DNA of 64,000 bases from Rhyzopertha dominica (GCA_025024175.1 QCXZ01000047.1:682001-746000); one strand, 5' to 3'; numbered from the stretch's first letter, positions 33,571-44,935 are shown. Program-made: numbers and translations. Notes: generated from the sequence alone by a model not told the origin.

Positions 33571-34599
33571 ATGTCATTGACAGAAAGCGCATTGTTGTGA
33601 AACCCACATCTAAATGGCGTGAATTTAGCGCAATAACAAACTTTGTTTTCTTGCCGCGGCATTGGCGTGCCGTAATTTGCATTCTTCAGCATGCATACTA
33701 CTTGGGTGGTTGGGTGTTACATACCTGTGAAATGAAACATTGGGTTAACATCTATCAATCTTTCTGCACATTTGATACTGCCTGATCATCTTATCACTGC
33801 TACCGTTAACAATTATATGGAAATCATTCCCTGCGTCTTGCACATCATAAAACCAAATAAAAACAAACACGCAAACGTCCAAATAGTGTGTGACCGTGAA
33901 CATGAAGCTTAGTCATTGGACGTACACTGTACCTACACAACTGGTCAACTGGAAGATCCAATGTTTTCTACAATTCTACAAATAAACGCTTAGACTGTGA
34001 TCACATGTTGGCATCAGTTTAGAATGTGAAAAGCTGGATCCCCTCTTTTATACATCCATGGCTGCAACGCTGCTGTACATAATCAAAAACAGTGCTGCCA
34101 CGCTCCGCGGCAGGAATTCGGTAGATTGTCTTAGCGAAAATTGGTAAATTTCGGTAGATGTCGTAAAAGCGCGTGGGGGCGAGTGGAGGGGTAATTACTT
34201 ATTATAACAATACTTGTCATAATACAGGGCGTCTATAAATGATTCATGCAACGCGGGCGGCGTTGATTTCTGAATTCTTTGTGCCGCCTTTTTGTAACTG
34301 CTGCCAAGCTACAATATGCAAGGCGATAGTACTGAAGGTTGCAGATCAGTGTCACCCCACAGTTCCGAAATGTGAGCTTTCTGCAACCTTAAAGTTAACA
34401 ACATATCCCACAAAACACTACAGAATGTGTTGAAAATTCGCACTACCAGGCAATTTCTCATATTAAAATATATCAAATAATTCAATAATCGACTGATGAC
34501 AAGTAAGCAATAATTGTGTTCACCTTTCTGAGAGGCGGCAAATTGATTTAATCGATAATTTCCATAAGCGCCCTGGATGCATGAACCCTATATAACACC
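33571..34599. other. no gene seen
   Basis: Apart from the inverted partner of the 40-bp repeat at 34030-34080, I see nothing that I can support. Confidence 0.45.
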
Positions 34600-34684
34600 G
34601 TTGTCTGAATAATATTCATAATATTATTCATATTCGTATTCATAATATTATTCATATTCATATTCATAATATTATTCAGACAAC
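34600..34684. repeat. fold-back palindrome, 85 bp
   Basis: The ends GTTGTCTGAATAATATT and its exact reverse complement bound a centre made of ATTCATAATATT-type tandem repeats. The whole can form a long AT-rich hairpin. It could be the core of a MITE. Confidence 0.75.
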
Positions 34685-34959
34685 GATAACACTTAAGGCA
34701 CTACCATAGATTTAATTGACTGGTGTAAGGTACCTTATATTTTTACTTGTAGAAAGTACTACCGTTTATCCTTTATCTGTTTTTAACCACATAAATAACA
34801 TTGCAACACTTTCGTTAACTATTCATCTTGCATAGTCAACCAGTGAAGTTATCCAGTAAACGAGGTTGTCTATGCGATATTCTAAGGCTAAGATACTTCC
34901 GCATCTAGTAAAACAGTTGTTTATGATCCTACTTCCAAACTTTTATTTTTGGCAAGGTC

Positions 34960-34998
34960 AAATGCCAGCATTTCAACCGCCAAGCGGCCTTCTTCGGT
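34960..34998 (-). ncRNA. hammerhead-like core, PLE type
   Basis: The minus strand reads CCGAAGA (one change from CUGANGA), then GCCGC-TTG-GCGGT (5-bp stem II with small loop), then GAAA and TGC-TG-GCA followed by TT. Order and spacing match a minimal hammerhead with a 3-bp stem III. It lies downstream of a decayed GIY-YIG PLE on the same strand, as expected for a PLE. The same family occurs at 1580-1618. Confidence 0.5.
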
Positions 34999-35620
34999 AA
35001 CTTAACTAGTGTGACTAAATTAAAACACTAAAAACATTTAAACATATATTTGAATCTAATATTATTTGCATTGCCTACTTTTTATTTGGCAAATGACCTT
35101 TTTTGGGCAGTTACAACTATTAATTTCACAAATTCCATTTTTAATTAATATGTCTTTGTTATCCGGGGTGTTGCCTAATAAGTAATAAGTTTCTTAATAT
35201 GCACTTGTTACCAAAAGCAANATTAATATTAAATTTAGAAAATGATGTTTATATTGAAGGATGATATTTTAATTTTCCGTGGAATATGGCTTCTTTTTAA
35301 GGACCAAGATGCGTGTGAGATTGCAAATTTAATTTATATTTGTGTTTGTTCCATAACTTAGTGATCGTTTATTTTTGATATCCGTTTGAGTTAGCAAATT
35401 ATAAATGTATGATAATTCATATCTGTAATTTTCTGTGGATAATTAACATTTAGTAATCTATGTATCAAACTATTAAGGACGGATGTTTTGTAATTGAAAA
35501 CCATACAAGAAGTGTTTTTTGATGCAATTATCTATTGTCGATTTTCTGTAAATATTTTACGTGATTCTACCATATCTTTTGGACATTAGTAAATCTAGAA
35601 ATGACAATTGGGAATCCTGT
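34999..35620 (-). pseudogene. decayed PLE 3' end (RT thumb and GIY-YIG)
   Basis: Minus-strand fragments include NSLIHRLLNVNYPQ-like thumb sequence (about 35440-35480). They also include NGICEINSCNCPKK-ICQIKS (about 35100-35140), a degraded version of the PLE GIY-YIG opening with its Cys pair. Many stops and frameshifts are present. The hammerhead-like motif at 34960 supports the assignment. Confidence 0.5.
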
Positions 35621-35639
35621 TCTAGTTACATTTGGAAGT

Positions 35640-36496
35640 GAACACGACCATTAAAAGGCACAATTGGCCAAACTAACAGTATTTGAGACGATGCATTCAC
35701 TTTAATACAGTATTCTCTTATGCATTCTGGAAACAGATGCTTCGTTATAGCAAATCGGAACAGAATACGACCATTAAATGACACAATTGGTTAAACTAAC
35801 AATATTAGAGACGACGCATTCACTTTAATGCGGCATCCTGTTATGCATTCTGGAATCATTTGCATCATCATAGCAAATCGGAAGCGAAGACTACCATTAA
35901 AAGACACAATTTGTCAAACTAACAATATTAGAGACAATGCATTGATTCATTACAGCAAATTGGAAGCGAGGACGACCATTAAAAGGCACAATTGGTCAAA
36001 ATAGCAATATTAGAGACAATGCATTCACCTTAATACGGCATCCTCTTATGCATTCTGGAAACAGTTGCTTAATTATATCAGATTGGAAGCGAAGACGACC
36101 ATTAAAAGGTTCAATTGGTGAAACTAACAATATTAGAGACGACGCGTTCACTTTAATACGGCATCCTCTTATGCATTCTGGATACAGTTGCTTCATTATA
36201 GCAAATCGGAAGCGAAGACAACCATTAAAAGGCACAATTTGTCAAACTAACAATTTTAGAGACAATGCATACACTTTGATACGGCATGCTTTTATGCTTT
36301 CTGGTAATAGTTATTTAATTATAGCAGATCGAAAGCGAAGACGACCATTAAAAGGCACAATTGGTCAAACAAACAATATTTGAGGCAATGCATTGTCTTT
36401 AATGCGGAATCCTCTTATGCGTTCTAGAAACAGTTGATTCATTACAGCAAATTGGAAGCGAAGACGACCATTAAAAGGCACAATTGGTTAAAATAG
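35640..36496. repeat. ~122-bp minisatellite, left block (about 7-8 units)
   Basis: Each unit contains TATGCATTCTGGAAACAGTTG, CATTATAGCAAATCGGAAGC, GAAGACGACCATTAAAAGGC and ACAATTGGTCAAACTAACAA in order, with one unit shortened near 35940. The period is close to 123 bp, so long antisense open frames arise by chance. The block ends at the start of a Gypsy LTR and resumes at 40165. Confidence 0.9.
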
Positions 36497-36682
36497 TGTG
36501 TTGTGCCGATAGTTTCACAGACTGAAGTAGCTGAAGCGCAATGCCGACGCATTAATAGACGAAACGACTACGAAAGATCCGTCGCATCTTTCTACATTTA
36601 GCATTTTTTCTAGTTAGTTATTGTCATTGTTTTGAAGTTGTCAGTTGGTAAAAAATCAGAATGTATTTTCTGTTAAATATAG

Positions 36683-39171
36683 TTGAAGGGTACAGGGAAA
36701 GAATAGGCTTAGTCCAAAAATTCGAATTTTAGACTATGAGCGCCATCTCGTAGTGTCATTTTCTCTTCATCTCTTGGTGTATTTGTCACGGCAAATAAAC
36801 GGCTGTGTCCAAAATTACAGCAGGTTTAAAATATAGCGCACTGGGAAAGAACAGGCTGAGTCCACGCGCAACCTGTGTTTTTTTGTTTGGGGGGGGGTTG
36901 TTCTGTGGTTATATCACGGTTGTCAAAGTAATATTAACTCGTTTTTGTGTACTGAGTATTGAGTAAGATGGAAATAAATAGTGAATCTGAATGTGATAAA
37001 ATTGGTGACCAGAAAACTAGGAAACGTAAGACATACGGACGACTTTCCGACGCATCGAAGAAAATTAATCTTCAAAGTCACTGTATGGGCCCGGATTGCC
37101 AGTGCACCAAGAAATGTTTCGAGGTAATTTCTGCAGATAACAGAATTAGGTTATTAAAGGAATTCAATATGATGAAATCAGTAGATATGCAAAATGCTTA
37201 TCTTGCGGGTCTTATTACCGTTTTACCGATAATGAGAAGAAGACCCAGAAAACCGGAAGAAGAAGCAAGGCTAAATGAAGCTACGTACAAATATAGGGTA
37301 AGGAACATTGTCGATGGCTCCCCACGCGATACCGAAATTTGCAGAAAGGCTTTTATTTCAATACACGGCATAACGAAAAGCAAAGTTGAATTTATCGTTC
37401 GCGGCTTAAAGCAAGATGGGTCTGTGCCAAAGGATAAACGCGGACTACACAAGAACAGACCATGGAGACTTAGTCAGCAACAACTCAGTTTAATTCGTAA
37501 CCATATTAAATCATTCCGGGGTAGGACTAGTCACTATAGTTTGCATGATACAACAAAAATCTATCTGCCAGAAGATTTAAACATTAAAAAGATGCACAAA
37601 ATGTTTTGCCAGGAACACAATTCAGCGGTGTCATACGAGTCCTACAGAACAATATTCAACAATGAATTCAACATTGCTTTTGGATATCCGCGCAGTGATA
37701 CCTGTAGTGCGTGCGATGAGTTTTTAGCTAAAATTAAAAGTCTGCAAAAAGAATTAAAGGAGAAACAAAGTGCGGAACAACAAGGGCAGGTTAACGCCGA
37801 AATAACACGTTTACAGACTGAAAACAAAGTGCATAATCTGAAAGCGGCAATATTTTATGACAGGAAGAGACAGGCGAAATCAGCAAGCCGAAAAACTGCT
37901 GATAAAGAAGCAATATGTTTAGACTTCGCGAAAAATCTTCCCCTACCAAATATCTCAACCAATGATGTGTATTATAAGAGACAGCTTTCAATGTATATTT
38001 TTAATATCCATGTTTTATCTACCTCAGAAAGCGTATTCTACATGTATTCTGAAACAGTCGCTAAAAAAGGCAGTAATGAGGTATGTTCCATGCTCCATCA
38101 CTATGTGTACAATTACTTAAGTCTGGAAGTAAGAGAACTGAAGATTTTCTGCGACTCTTGCAGTGGTCAAAATAAGAATTTTACATTCTTTCGATTTCTA
38201 CATAATCTGGTGCACGCCGAAAAAAGATTTGACACGATTCTAGTTACATTTCCCATAAGGGGACACTCATATTTAGAGTGCGATAAAAATATGGGGCTAA
38301 TTAACCAAAAAATTAGAGCTGAGGTTCCATCTGACTGGATAGCAGCATTTCAGCAAGCACGGATGAAGCCTTCTCCTTTCATCGTTGAAGAATGTTCACA
38401 AACCATGTTTAGAAAATGGAAGGAACACCTCGATGGAATTTACAAGAAGAAAGCTCCATTTGCAACTAGACCTATCAGAGAATATAAAGTAAGCCATGAA
38501 CATCCTCGTCTTGCTTCATTTCGCCCATCATATAATGGTTATTGGGAAACGGCAGAAATAAGGAATAGGTCCAAAATTGGACGAAATTTACGTGAGGGAG
38601 AATTTCTACTGCCAGAATATTGTTATGAAGGCAGGTATTATTTCTCTGTTTACAATAAACAACTTAATGTTCCGGCATTTTGTTGCAGCTTTGTTACCGA
38701 TTTCTGAAGAAAAATACAAGGACGTTCAGGAACTCAAGAGATTTTGTGGACCTGAGGCGCAATTTTTTTTTGAAAACCTTCCTCACTAAAAAGCAAAATT
38801 GTTCGTATTCTATGTATCTATTTAAATTAGTGTCATGTATGATATCTTAAAATAAAGGACCCAATATTCGTAGTTTGTTCGTTAATTTAGCCACCGTCAA
38901 AACAAGAAACGGGCTGAGTCCTGGACATGGCCTCTTTTTTCCATGTTTTAATCGTACTTAAAGTAATTGTCCTCATTTTAGGATGTTGTTACGCTCAATA
39001 TCGATAATTCTTCCAATAAATTATCTTCCAAAATTATGAAACTTGGAGAGGGCATGAGTACAATCTTTTTTGCTTCGTTCGGTAGAAAATCCTAGAGCTT
39101 AAAACTTTAAAATTGGTGTATCTTATAATTATGTAAATGTGACTGAGCCTCTTTTTTACCTGTACCCTTCA
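36683..39171 (+). mobile_element. DUF7869-type DNA transposon, near complete
   Basis: Inverted ends: the left reads TGAAGGGTACAGG (from 36684), and the right is its reverse complement ending at 39171. The flanks GTTAAATATAG (36672-36682) and GTTTAATATAG (39172-39182) match at 10 of 11 positions and look like an 11-bp target duplication inside a Gypsy LTR. Direct subterminal copies of GGGAAAGAA(T/C)AGGCT(T/G)AGTCC lie at about 36694 and 36840, with similar strings at about 38903 and 39140 (inverted or partial). One long ORF fills the middle. Confidence 0.75.
36959..38789 (+). CDS. DUF7869-family putative transposase, 582 codons open, C-terminus shifted
   Basis: The protein belongs to a large insect family of uncharacterised DUF7869 proteins. 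N-terminal cysteines (CMGPDCQCTKKC, about 42-53) suggest a small zinc-binding unit. FISIHGITKSKVE (about 132-144) and YPRSDTCSACDEF (about 243-255, a Cys pair) are family blocks, followed by a coiled-coil-like stretch (about 256-295). The likely RNase H-like core has ICLDFAKNLPLP (D322), YMYSE (E365), FCDSCSGQNKN (D399) and GHSYLECDKNMG (D442); I infer that three of these are catalytic. The frame stops at 38707, but the family's normal ending (LPISEEKYKDVQELKRFC to ENLPH) continues in another frame to 38789. A frameshift or small intron near 38640-38690 therefore separates them. Its place between inverted ends makes a transposase role likely. Confidence 0.75.
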
Positions 39172-39349
39172 GTTTAATATAGGATTCTCGCCATTATTAT
39201 TATAACGAGCGGACGGCCCTGAATCCTAAAGTGGTGACCCCGAGTTTCCCGAATTGCGAGTGCTGCAACGGATCGCCTAGAAAAAACTTTTCGTGTGTGC
39301 TGTATGAAGTAAAGCGGAAATAATTTGAATGATGCTAGCAAATAACGAC

Positions 39350-40164
39350 ACTGCTAGACTTTTTGGCCTGCTGCTCCAGAGGTTTGGTTTTCTCAAATAG
39401 AGTCAGTTCAAGGTAGCGGGAATTACAAACGATGAAACGAAGTTTAATTACATCGTAGGGAACTTGGAACCAACTTGCGCGACAGAGGTTAGAGATATCC
39501 TCGCGCAACCACCGGCAACAGAGAAGTACGATACATTGAAGAAGGAATTGATTCGAAGACTAAGTGAATCACAACAGCAAAAAAAACCAAACGCCTTCTC
39601 AAGCATGAAGAACTTGGCGACAGGAAGCCTTCACAGTTTCTGAGGCATTTACAAATCCTTGCTGGCGACGTAGCCTCCGAAAGCTTAGTCCGTTCATTGT
39701 GGTTAAGTCGTTTACCAGCGGTTGTTCAAGCCATATTTTAGCCACGCACACGGACACTGCCTTAAAAACTGTCGCCGAACTCGCCGATTCCATACTCGAA
39801 GCTACGTCCCAGCACCAAGTCGCGCATCAAGTCCCAGCACCAAGTAACAGTTCAAGCAACAAGACGGAAGCTCTTCTAGAAGTATAACAGCGATTGCGAG
39901 AAGAGATCGCCGAGGTGGCCAGCGACTGTCGTGGACGACAGAGAGACCGGTACAACTATCGTTATCGATCAACTTCAAGAAATTCCAGCAGATCATCGAG
40001 CAGAAACAGAAGCGGGAAATGTTGGTATCATTTTCGTTTTGGTGATAACGCCAGGAAGTGTAGACCTCCGTGCACAAAACAAACGGAAAACCTCAGTGGC
40101 GGTCGTTAATGACGGCAAACGACGCCGACGCCGGCAGTAAAAGTTTCTTGTAGATACCGGTTTT
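39350..40164 (+). pseudogene. CsRn1-like Gypsy gag with protease start
   Basis: Broken frames give the order of a CsRn1-type gag: FWPAAPEVWFSQIESVQ-like, then EELGDRKPSQFLRHLQ, SLWLSRLPAVVQAI, and TVAELADSILE. The single zinc-knuckle-like motif CWYHFRFGDNARKCRPPC comes next. After it SFLVDTGF marks the protease active site before the minisatellite junction. Several stops and frameshifts make it non-functional. Gag would form the particle core of the retrotransposon. Confidence 0.8.
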
Positions 40165-41668
40165 TTTTTAAACGGCATCCTCTTATGCTTTCTGGTCACA
40201 GTTGCCTTATTATAACAGATGGGAAGCCAAGACGACCATGAAAAGTCAAAATTGCTCAATCTAACAATATTATAGACGGCAATCACTTTAATGCCGCATC
40301 CTCTTATGCATTCTGGAAACAGTTGATTCATTATAGCAAATGGGAAGCGAAGACGACCACTAAAAGGCACAATTGGTCAAACTAGCAAAATTGGAAACGA
40401 TGCATTCTATTTAATCCTCTTATGCATTCAGGAAACAGTTGCTTTGTTACAGCAAATCGGAAGAGAACACGACCAATAAAAGAGACAATAATTGGTGAAA
40501 CTAACAATATTAGAGACGATGCATTCACCTTAATACGGCATCCTCTCATGCATTCTGGAAACAGTTGCTTCATTATAGCAAATCGGAAGACCACTATTAA
40601 AAGGCACAATTGGTCAAACTAACAANATTAGANACCTTGCATGCACTTTAATACAGCAATCCCTTATGCTTTCTGGTAACAGTTGCTTCATTGTAAAAGA
40701 TCAGAAGCGAAGACAACCATGAAAAGACACAATTTGTCAAACACACAATATTAGAGACAATGCATTCATTTTAAAACGCCATCGTCTTATGCTTTCTGGT
40801 AACCGTTTGCTTATTATAACAGATGGGAAGCCAAGACGATCATGAAAAGAAACAATTGCTCAATCTAACAATATAAGAGACAATGCATTCATTTTGATAC
40901 ACCATCTTCTTAAGCTTTCTGGTAACAGTTGGTTCATTATAGCAGATCGGAAGCGAAGACAACCATGAAAAGACACAATTGGTCAAGCTAACATTATTAG
41001 AGATGATGCATTCACTTTAATACAACATCCTCTTATGCTTTCTGAGAACAGTTGCTTCATTATAGCAAATCGGAAGCGAAGACAACCATGAAAAGACACA
41101 TTGGTCAAACTAACAATATTAGAGACAATGCATTTATTTTAAAACGGCATCCTCTTTTGTTTTCTGGCAACAGTTACCTTATTATAACAGATCGAAAGCC
41201 AAGACGACCATGAAAAGACAAATGCTCAATCTAACAATATTATAGACGATGTATTCACTTTAATGTGGCATCCTCTTATGCATTCTGCAAACAGTTGATT
41301 CATTACAGCAAATAAGAAGTGAACACGACCACTAAAAGGCACAATTGGTCAAACTAGCAATATTAGATACAATGCATTCACTTTAATACGGCATTCTCTT
41401 ATGCATTCTGGAAACAGTTGCTTCGTTATAGCAAATTGGAGGAGAAGACGACCATTAAAGACACAATTGGTCAAACTAGCAATATCAGAGATGATGCATT
41501 CACTTTAATGCAACATCCTCTTATGCATTCTGGAAACAGTTGTTTCATTATAGGAAATCGGAAGTGAAGACGACCATTAAAAGGCACAATTGGTCCAACT
41601 AATATTATTTTAGACGATGCATAAACTTTAATAAGGCATTCTGTTATGCATTCTGAAATAATTATTAA
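40165..41668. repeat. ~122-bp minisatellite, right block (about 12 units)
   Basis: Same unit as 35640-36496, with some units carrying GACCATGAAAAGACA instead of GACCATTAAAAGGCA. The two blocks were probably one array before the Gypsy fragment came in, or arose on both sides later. The right border abuts truncated Copia integrase/RT sequence at about 41670. Confidence 0.9.
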
Positions 41669-41671
41669 TAT

Positions 41672-43817
41672 TAATAATAATCGATGGCCCTTGATATTAT
41701 CTTGAAATCCCAGATTTATGCATTCTATTGTTTTTGCATCCAACTTGTGGCGTTCTAAATTATGCGCCCATGCCTTGCATCCAAATACTTTAATTGTATT
41801 AACACAATCTGCAGTAAGTTTCTTCTTAGAACATAGTTCATATGGTATTTGTAACTTGATAGCTTTTGTAGGACATCTGTTTCTTATAAAATTTGCGGCT
41901 GCTAATGCTTCTGCCCAAAAGGTTCATGGTAAACCCGATTGTAATAATAGACAACGAACAATATTTAGCAATGTTTGATTCAGTGTTTCGGCCTTCCCAT
42001 TTTGTTGTGGTGTTCCTGGAATAGTTAGCCTGTGCAATATACCTTTTGTATTAAAATGTTGCTTAAATTCATTGCATTGCTCGTATACTCTCCACCATTA
42101 TCAATTTGTAATGCTTTCAATGTTATTCCTTGAATGTTTTCTGACTTCTGTACAAATATTTTGAAGTTTGCTAATACTTCGTCCTTTCTCTTTACCAGTG
42201 CTACTTCAGAATACCTTGAGAAATCATCTAAAAATGTTACAAAATATTGTGCTCCACCTAATGAGTTTGGTGTAATTTTTCCAACTACATCTGAATGTAC
42301 AATTTTTAGGATTTCATTTGTTTCCTCCTTGCTGACTTCAAACTTCTTTCTCTTCATCTTCCCCTGAATGCATATATCACATTTTTCATTTGTATTTGTT
42401 ATTTTACACACTTCTGGTAATTTCTACATGTGTCCAAATCGTTGATGCCATATTAAGGTTGTTCTTCTGGCACTCATGCCCTTAGTGACTAACATGTGGT
42501 TGTTACTATTCTTGATGTTTTGCCCATTCACAGAGTATGCATCACACTTTATTAGATATACGTCGCTTCCACTGTTTATCGCTTTATTTATTACTCCCTT
42601 GTTATCCATCACTTTAATACAACCATTCTTTATTCGTATTTCCAGACCTTTCTTGTCGAGTTGTACTAAGGAAATCAGATTGTTTTCCAAGTCTGGAACA
42701 TAAACTACTTCCTTTAATTGTATTGTCCATCCTCCATATTCTTAACATATTTGTATTGTAACTGATCCTTCCCTTTTACATTTGCATATTTTCCGTCTGC
42801 AAGTTCAACTATTCCTTCAGTGCAGTCGTCAAAATCCTCCAAAATTTCCCTGTGTTGCTCCTGAATCAGATATCCATATGAACATTCTGTCCTCCTTTCT
42901 TTCTCCTGGGGCCTTCTTTGCTCTTAAAGCTTTAAACTTCACCACTCTTGCACTTNAATCGTCTTCACGATTTTCATTTATTTCACTATCTTCGTCTTCT
43001 GTGTCGTTGGTTGCTGTCATTCGTCGTCTTCTGATAGAAGTTTCTTTTGTTAGCATTCCTATCATTAAATCTAGGGCAATACTTTGCAATGTGGCCATCT
43101 TTGTTGCATGCAAAACATACAACATTTCGCTTACTTGCTTCCTCTTCGTCTTCTTTTTGGTTTATTACACTTGATTTGTTTCGGTGACTCCTAAAATTCT
43201 TCCTCATTCTCAACGCTAACGCCTTGGCATCTGCTTCTTCAGCATGATGTTTGTCCAAATTTTCTCTTCTTTCTTCTAAAATTAAATTAGCTTTAACTAC
43301 ATTTGTACTTAATTGCTGCTCTTCATTATAATCAATGCTTCTAATTAATCCTTCATAATGCGGCCTTGGCAGTCCCAGTAACAAAAGCAGCTATTGCACT
43401 ATCGGAAAATTGGAGCCCACCTTTAGCTAACTTTTCACATGACATTTGAATCTTTCCCATGTATTCCCTCATAGTTATGTTGGAAGTTTTCTTGATGGTG
43501 TACATCTCTTCTAACATTGTAATCATATGTAACATGCCAAAGTTACAATGTATTTCTCCTGACACCTCCCATGCTTCTTTTGCTGTTGTGCAGTGTTGAA
43601 TATCGGTCAGATACTGATCTTCTACAGCTTGAATTAGGAAATTCCTTGCGTCACTGTCTTTGTCTTGCTGTTTTGGAGTTAGCTCTGCGATCCCTTCATA
43701 TCCAGGGCTTATTGCCTCCCAAAGTCGTCTTTGTTGTAGTACTGCTCCAGCACGCAATGACCAAGCATTGTAGTTATCTTCATTCAATAAGGGAAATTTG
43801 AATTTTTCAACTGCCAT
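41672..43817 (-). pseudogene. Copia gag-pol, truncated
   Basis: Read on the minus strand, the frames follow a Copia polyprotein. Gag comes first (ATG at 43817: FPLLNEDNYNAWSLRAGAVL), then a zinc knuckle CFACNKDGHIAKYC (about 43105). Next are the protease WISDSGAT (about 42868) and the pre-integrase WHQRFGHM (about 42424). The integrase has VHSDVVG, FVTFLDDFSRY and LQIDNGGEY, then TPQQNGKAE in another frame. Coding runs to ...IECINLGF and is cut at the minisatellite, so RT and RNase H are gone. Frames change near 43380, 43100 and 42415 and there is one N base. Confidence 0.87.
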
Positions 43818-43891
43818 TTTACTTACAAGCTACTTTTTGCTTCAGTTGTAAGTCTTCTTCGTCGTACTGATTTTTTTTTTGCGTTAAGAAC

Positions 43892-43912
43892 GTCTGGGCC
43901 CGTAACCTGTTA
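43892..43912 (-). promoter_or_regulatory. Copia primer-binding site
   Basis: On the minus strand, AACAGGTTACGGGCCCAGACG lies about 75 bp upstream of the gag ATG. It resembles the internal initiator tRNA-Met site (GGTTATGGGCCCAG) used by insect Copia elements. The 5' LTR should lie at higher coordinates, but its outer edge cannot be placed without a second LTR. Confidence 0.6.
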
Positions 43913-43919
43913 GAACTTT

Positions 43920-44399
43920 AGTTGGCAAATACCACTTATTAAAATATTCGTCGTCTTCACCTTTTATTAAACCAAAATTGTTACAAAGCTTCTTTTAGTT
44001 GACATAACTGTTTATCAAAAAAAACATCTCCATGAAAATCTAAGCCCACCTATTTATTTCTATTTTTTTTTAATGGGTCAAACAAATATTACTATTAATC
44101 AAAATACCCGTATATTCTAACATATACAAAGAAAAAATAAATAAAAATTTTTTGTTTCATTAAGAATCCCAGATAAATAAATAATGTTAGATATTGCATA
44201 AAAATATTTATTTTAATTCTGTATTATATACTCATATCTTTAAATTTTCTGAAGCTTGCAGGCTTAGGTAGGTATATTTATACTCACACAGGATGATTTC
44301 GAAGTTTTTTTAGTTTCATATTTAAAATTTTTTAAATAGTAAGTGGACCCTACTTTGGAGTAAATATAATAATTATTTATGTGAGTACAATAATGCTGT
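43920..44399. other. possible Copia 5' LTR, otherwise nothing
   Basis: This stretch should include the Copia 5' LTR, but no partner LTR is present to confirm it. No gene is seen. Confidence 0.35.
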
Positions 44400-44935
44400 T
44401 TCTTCAAATTTCTTTATTCTAAATATGGTAACCGGTTTCGAGAAAAAGAAGCATAAATCTACACACATTCAAATTTTACAATCAATTTAGCTTACAATAA
44501 ACTGTCATTCTGATGTTACTAATTTGATATAAATATCATTGTCACCTGAACGCTAAACTTTTTCTAAAAGAGACTGTTAACCAGTGATGTAGGTTCAAAA
44601 TTTACTTGAGAATTTATTGTTATTTCGTCAGGACATTTATCGAATCTTATTATTTCTAAAGAATTTAATAATTGGCCCTTTTTGCTCAATATGTAAAATA
44701 TCAGCATTGTTATTAACTTCGAAAGTGTGATCAGTATCTAAAAGATGGTTTGCAAACAGCGAATAATTTTGTGCCAATCGCCAAGATCTTAAATGTTCTT
44801 TTATTCTTGTTTTAAAATTTCTAAAGGTTCTATCTATATATACACAGTTACAGTCATTGCATCGTAATTTGTACACCCCACATTTATTCATCATTGGTAC
44901 TATATCTTTATTATTAAATAGAGCTTTTGCCAAAG
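44400..44935 (-). pseudogene. PLE 3' fragment with GIY-YIG domain, copy C
   Basis: The ORF at 44637-44933 (minus) carries CGVYKLRCNDCNCVYIDRT, RTIKEH-like RIKEHLRSW and a His pair, which is a PLE GIY-YIG nuclease. The IDRT replaces the usual IGRT. The downstream flank (44400-44636) matches, inverted, the flank of copy D. Only the 3' end of the element is present. Confidence 0.75.

Larger units (their letters stand above)
36497..40164 (+). mobile_element. CsRn1-like Gypsy fragment (LTR-gag-PR) split by a transposon
   Basis: The probable 5' LTR starts TGTGTTGTGCCG at 36497. It is interrupted from 36683 to 39171 by a DUF7869 transposon and ends just before TGGTGACCCCGA (39232-39243), a primer-binding site matching the tRNA-Trp type used by CsRn1-like elements. 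Gag and the first residues of protease follow, then the sequence breaks into minisatellite at about 40165. The element therefore inserted in, or was captured by, the minisatellite and lost its 3' part. Confidence 0.75.

Noticed and set aside
33425..33692. 85- and 77-codon ORFs with a repeated peptide
   Set aside because: They cross the 40-bp tandem duplication in two frames and show no domain.
40165..41668. CRISPR-like array of regular repeats
   Set aside because: Whole ~122-bp units are tandem without unique spacers, and the DNA is eukaryotic.
35996..41743. Several minus-strand ORFs with PFNGRLRFRFAIMKQLFPEC-like repeats
   Set aside because: They arise because the minisatellite period is close to a multiple of three; the sequence is a non-coding tandem repeat. 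Only the outer part of the ORF starting at 41743 is real Copia coding.
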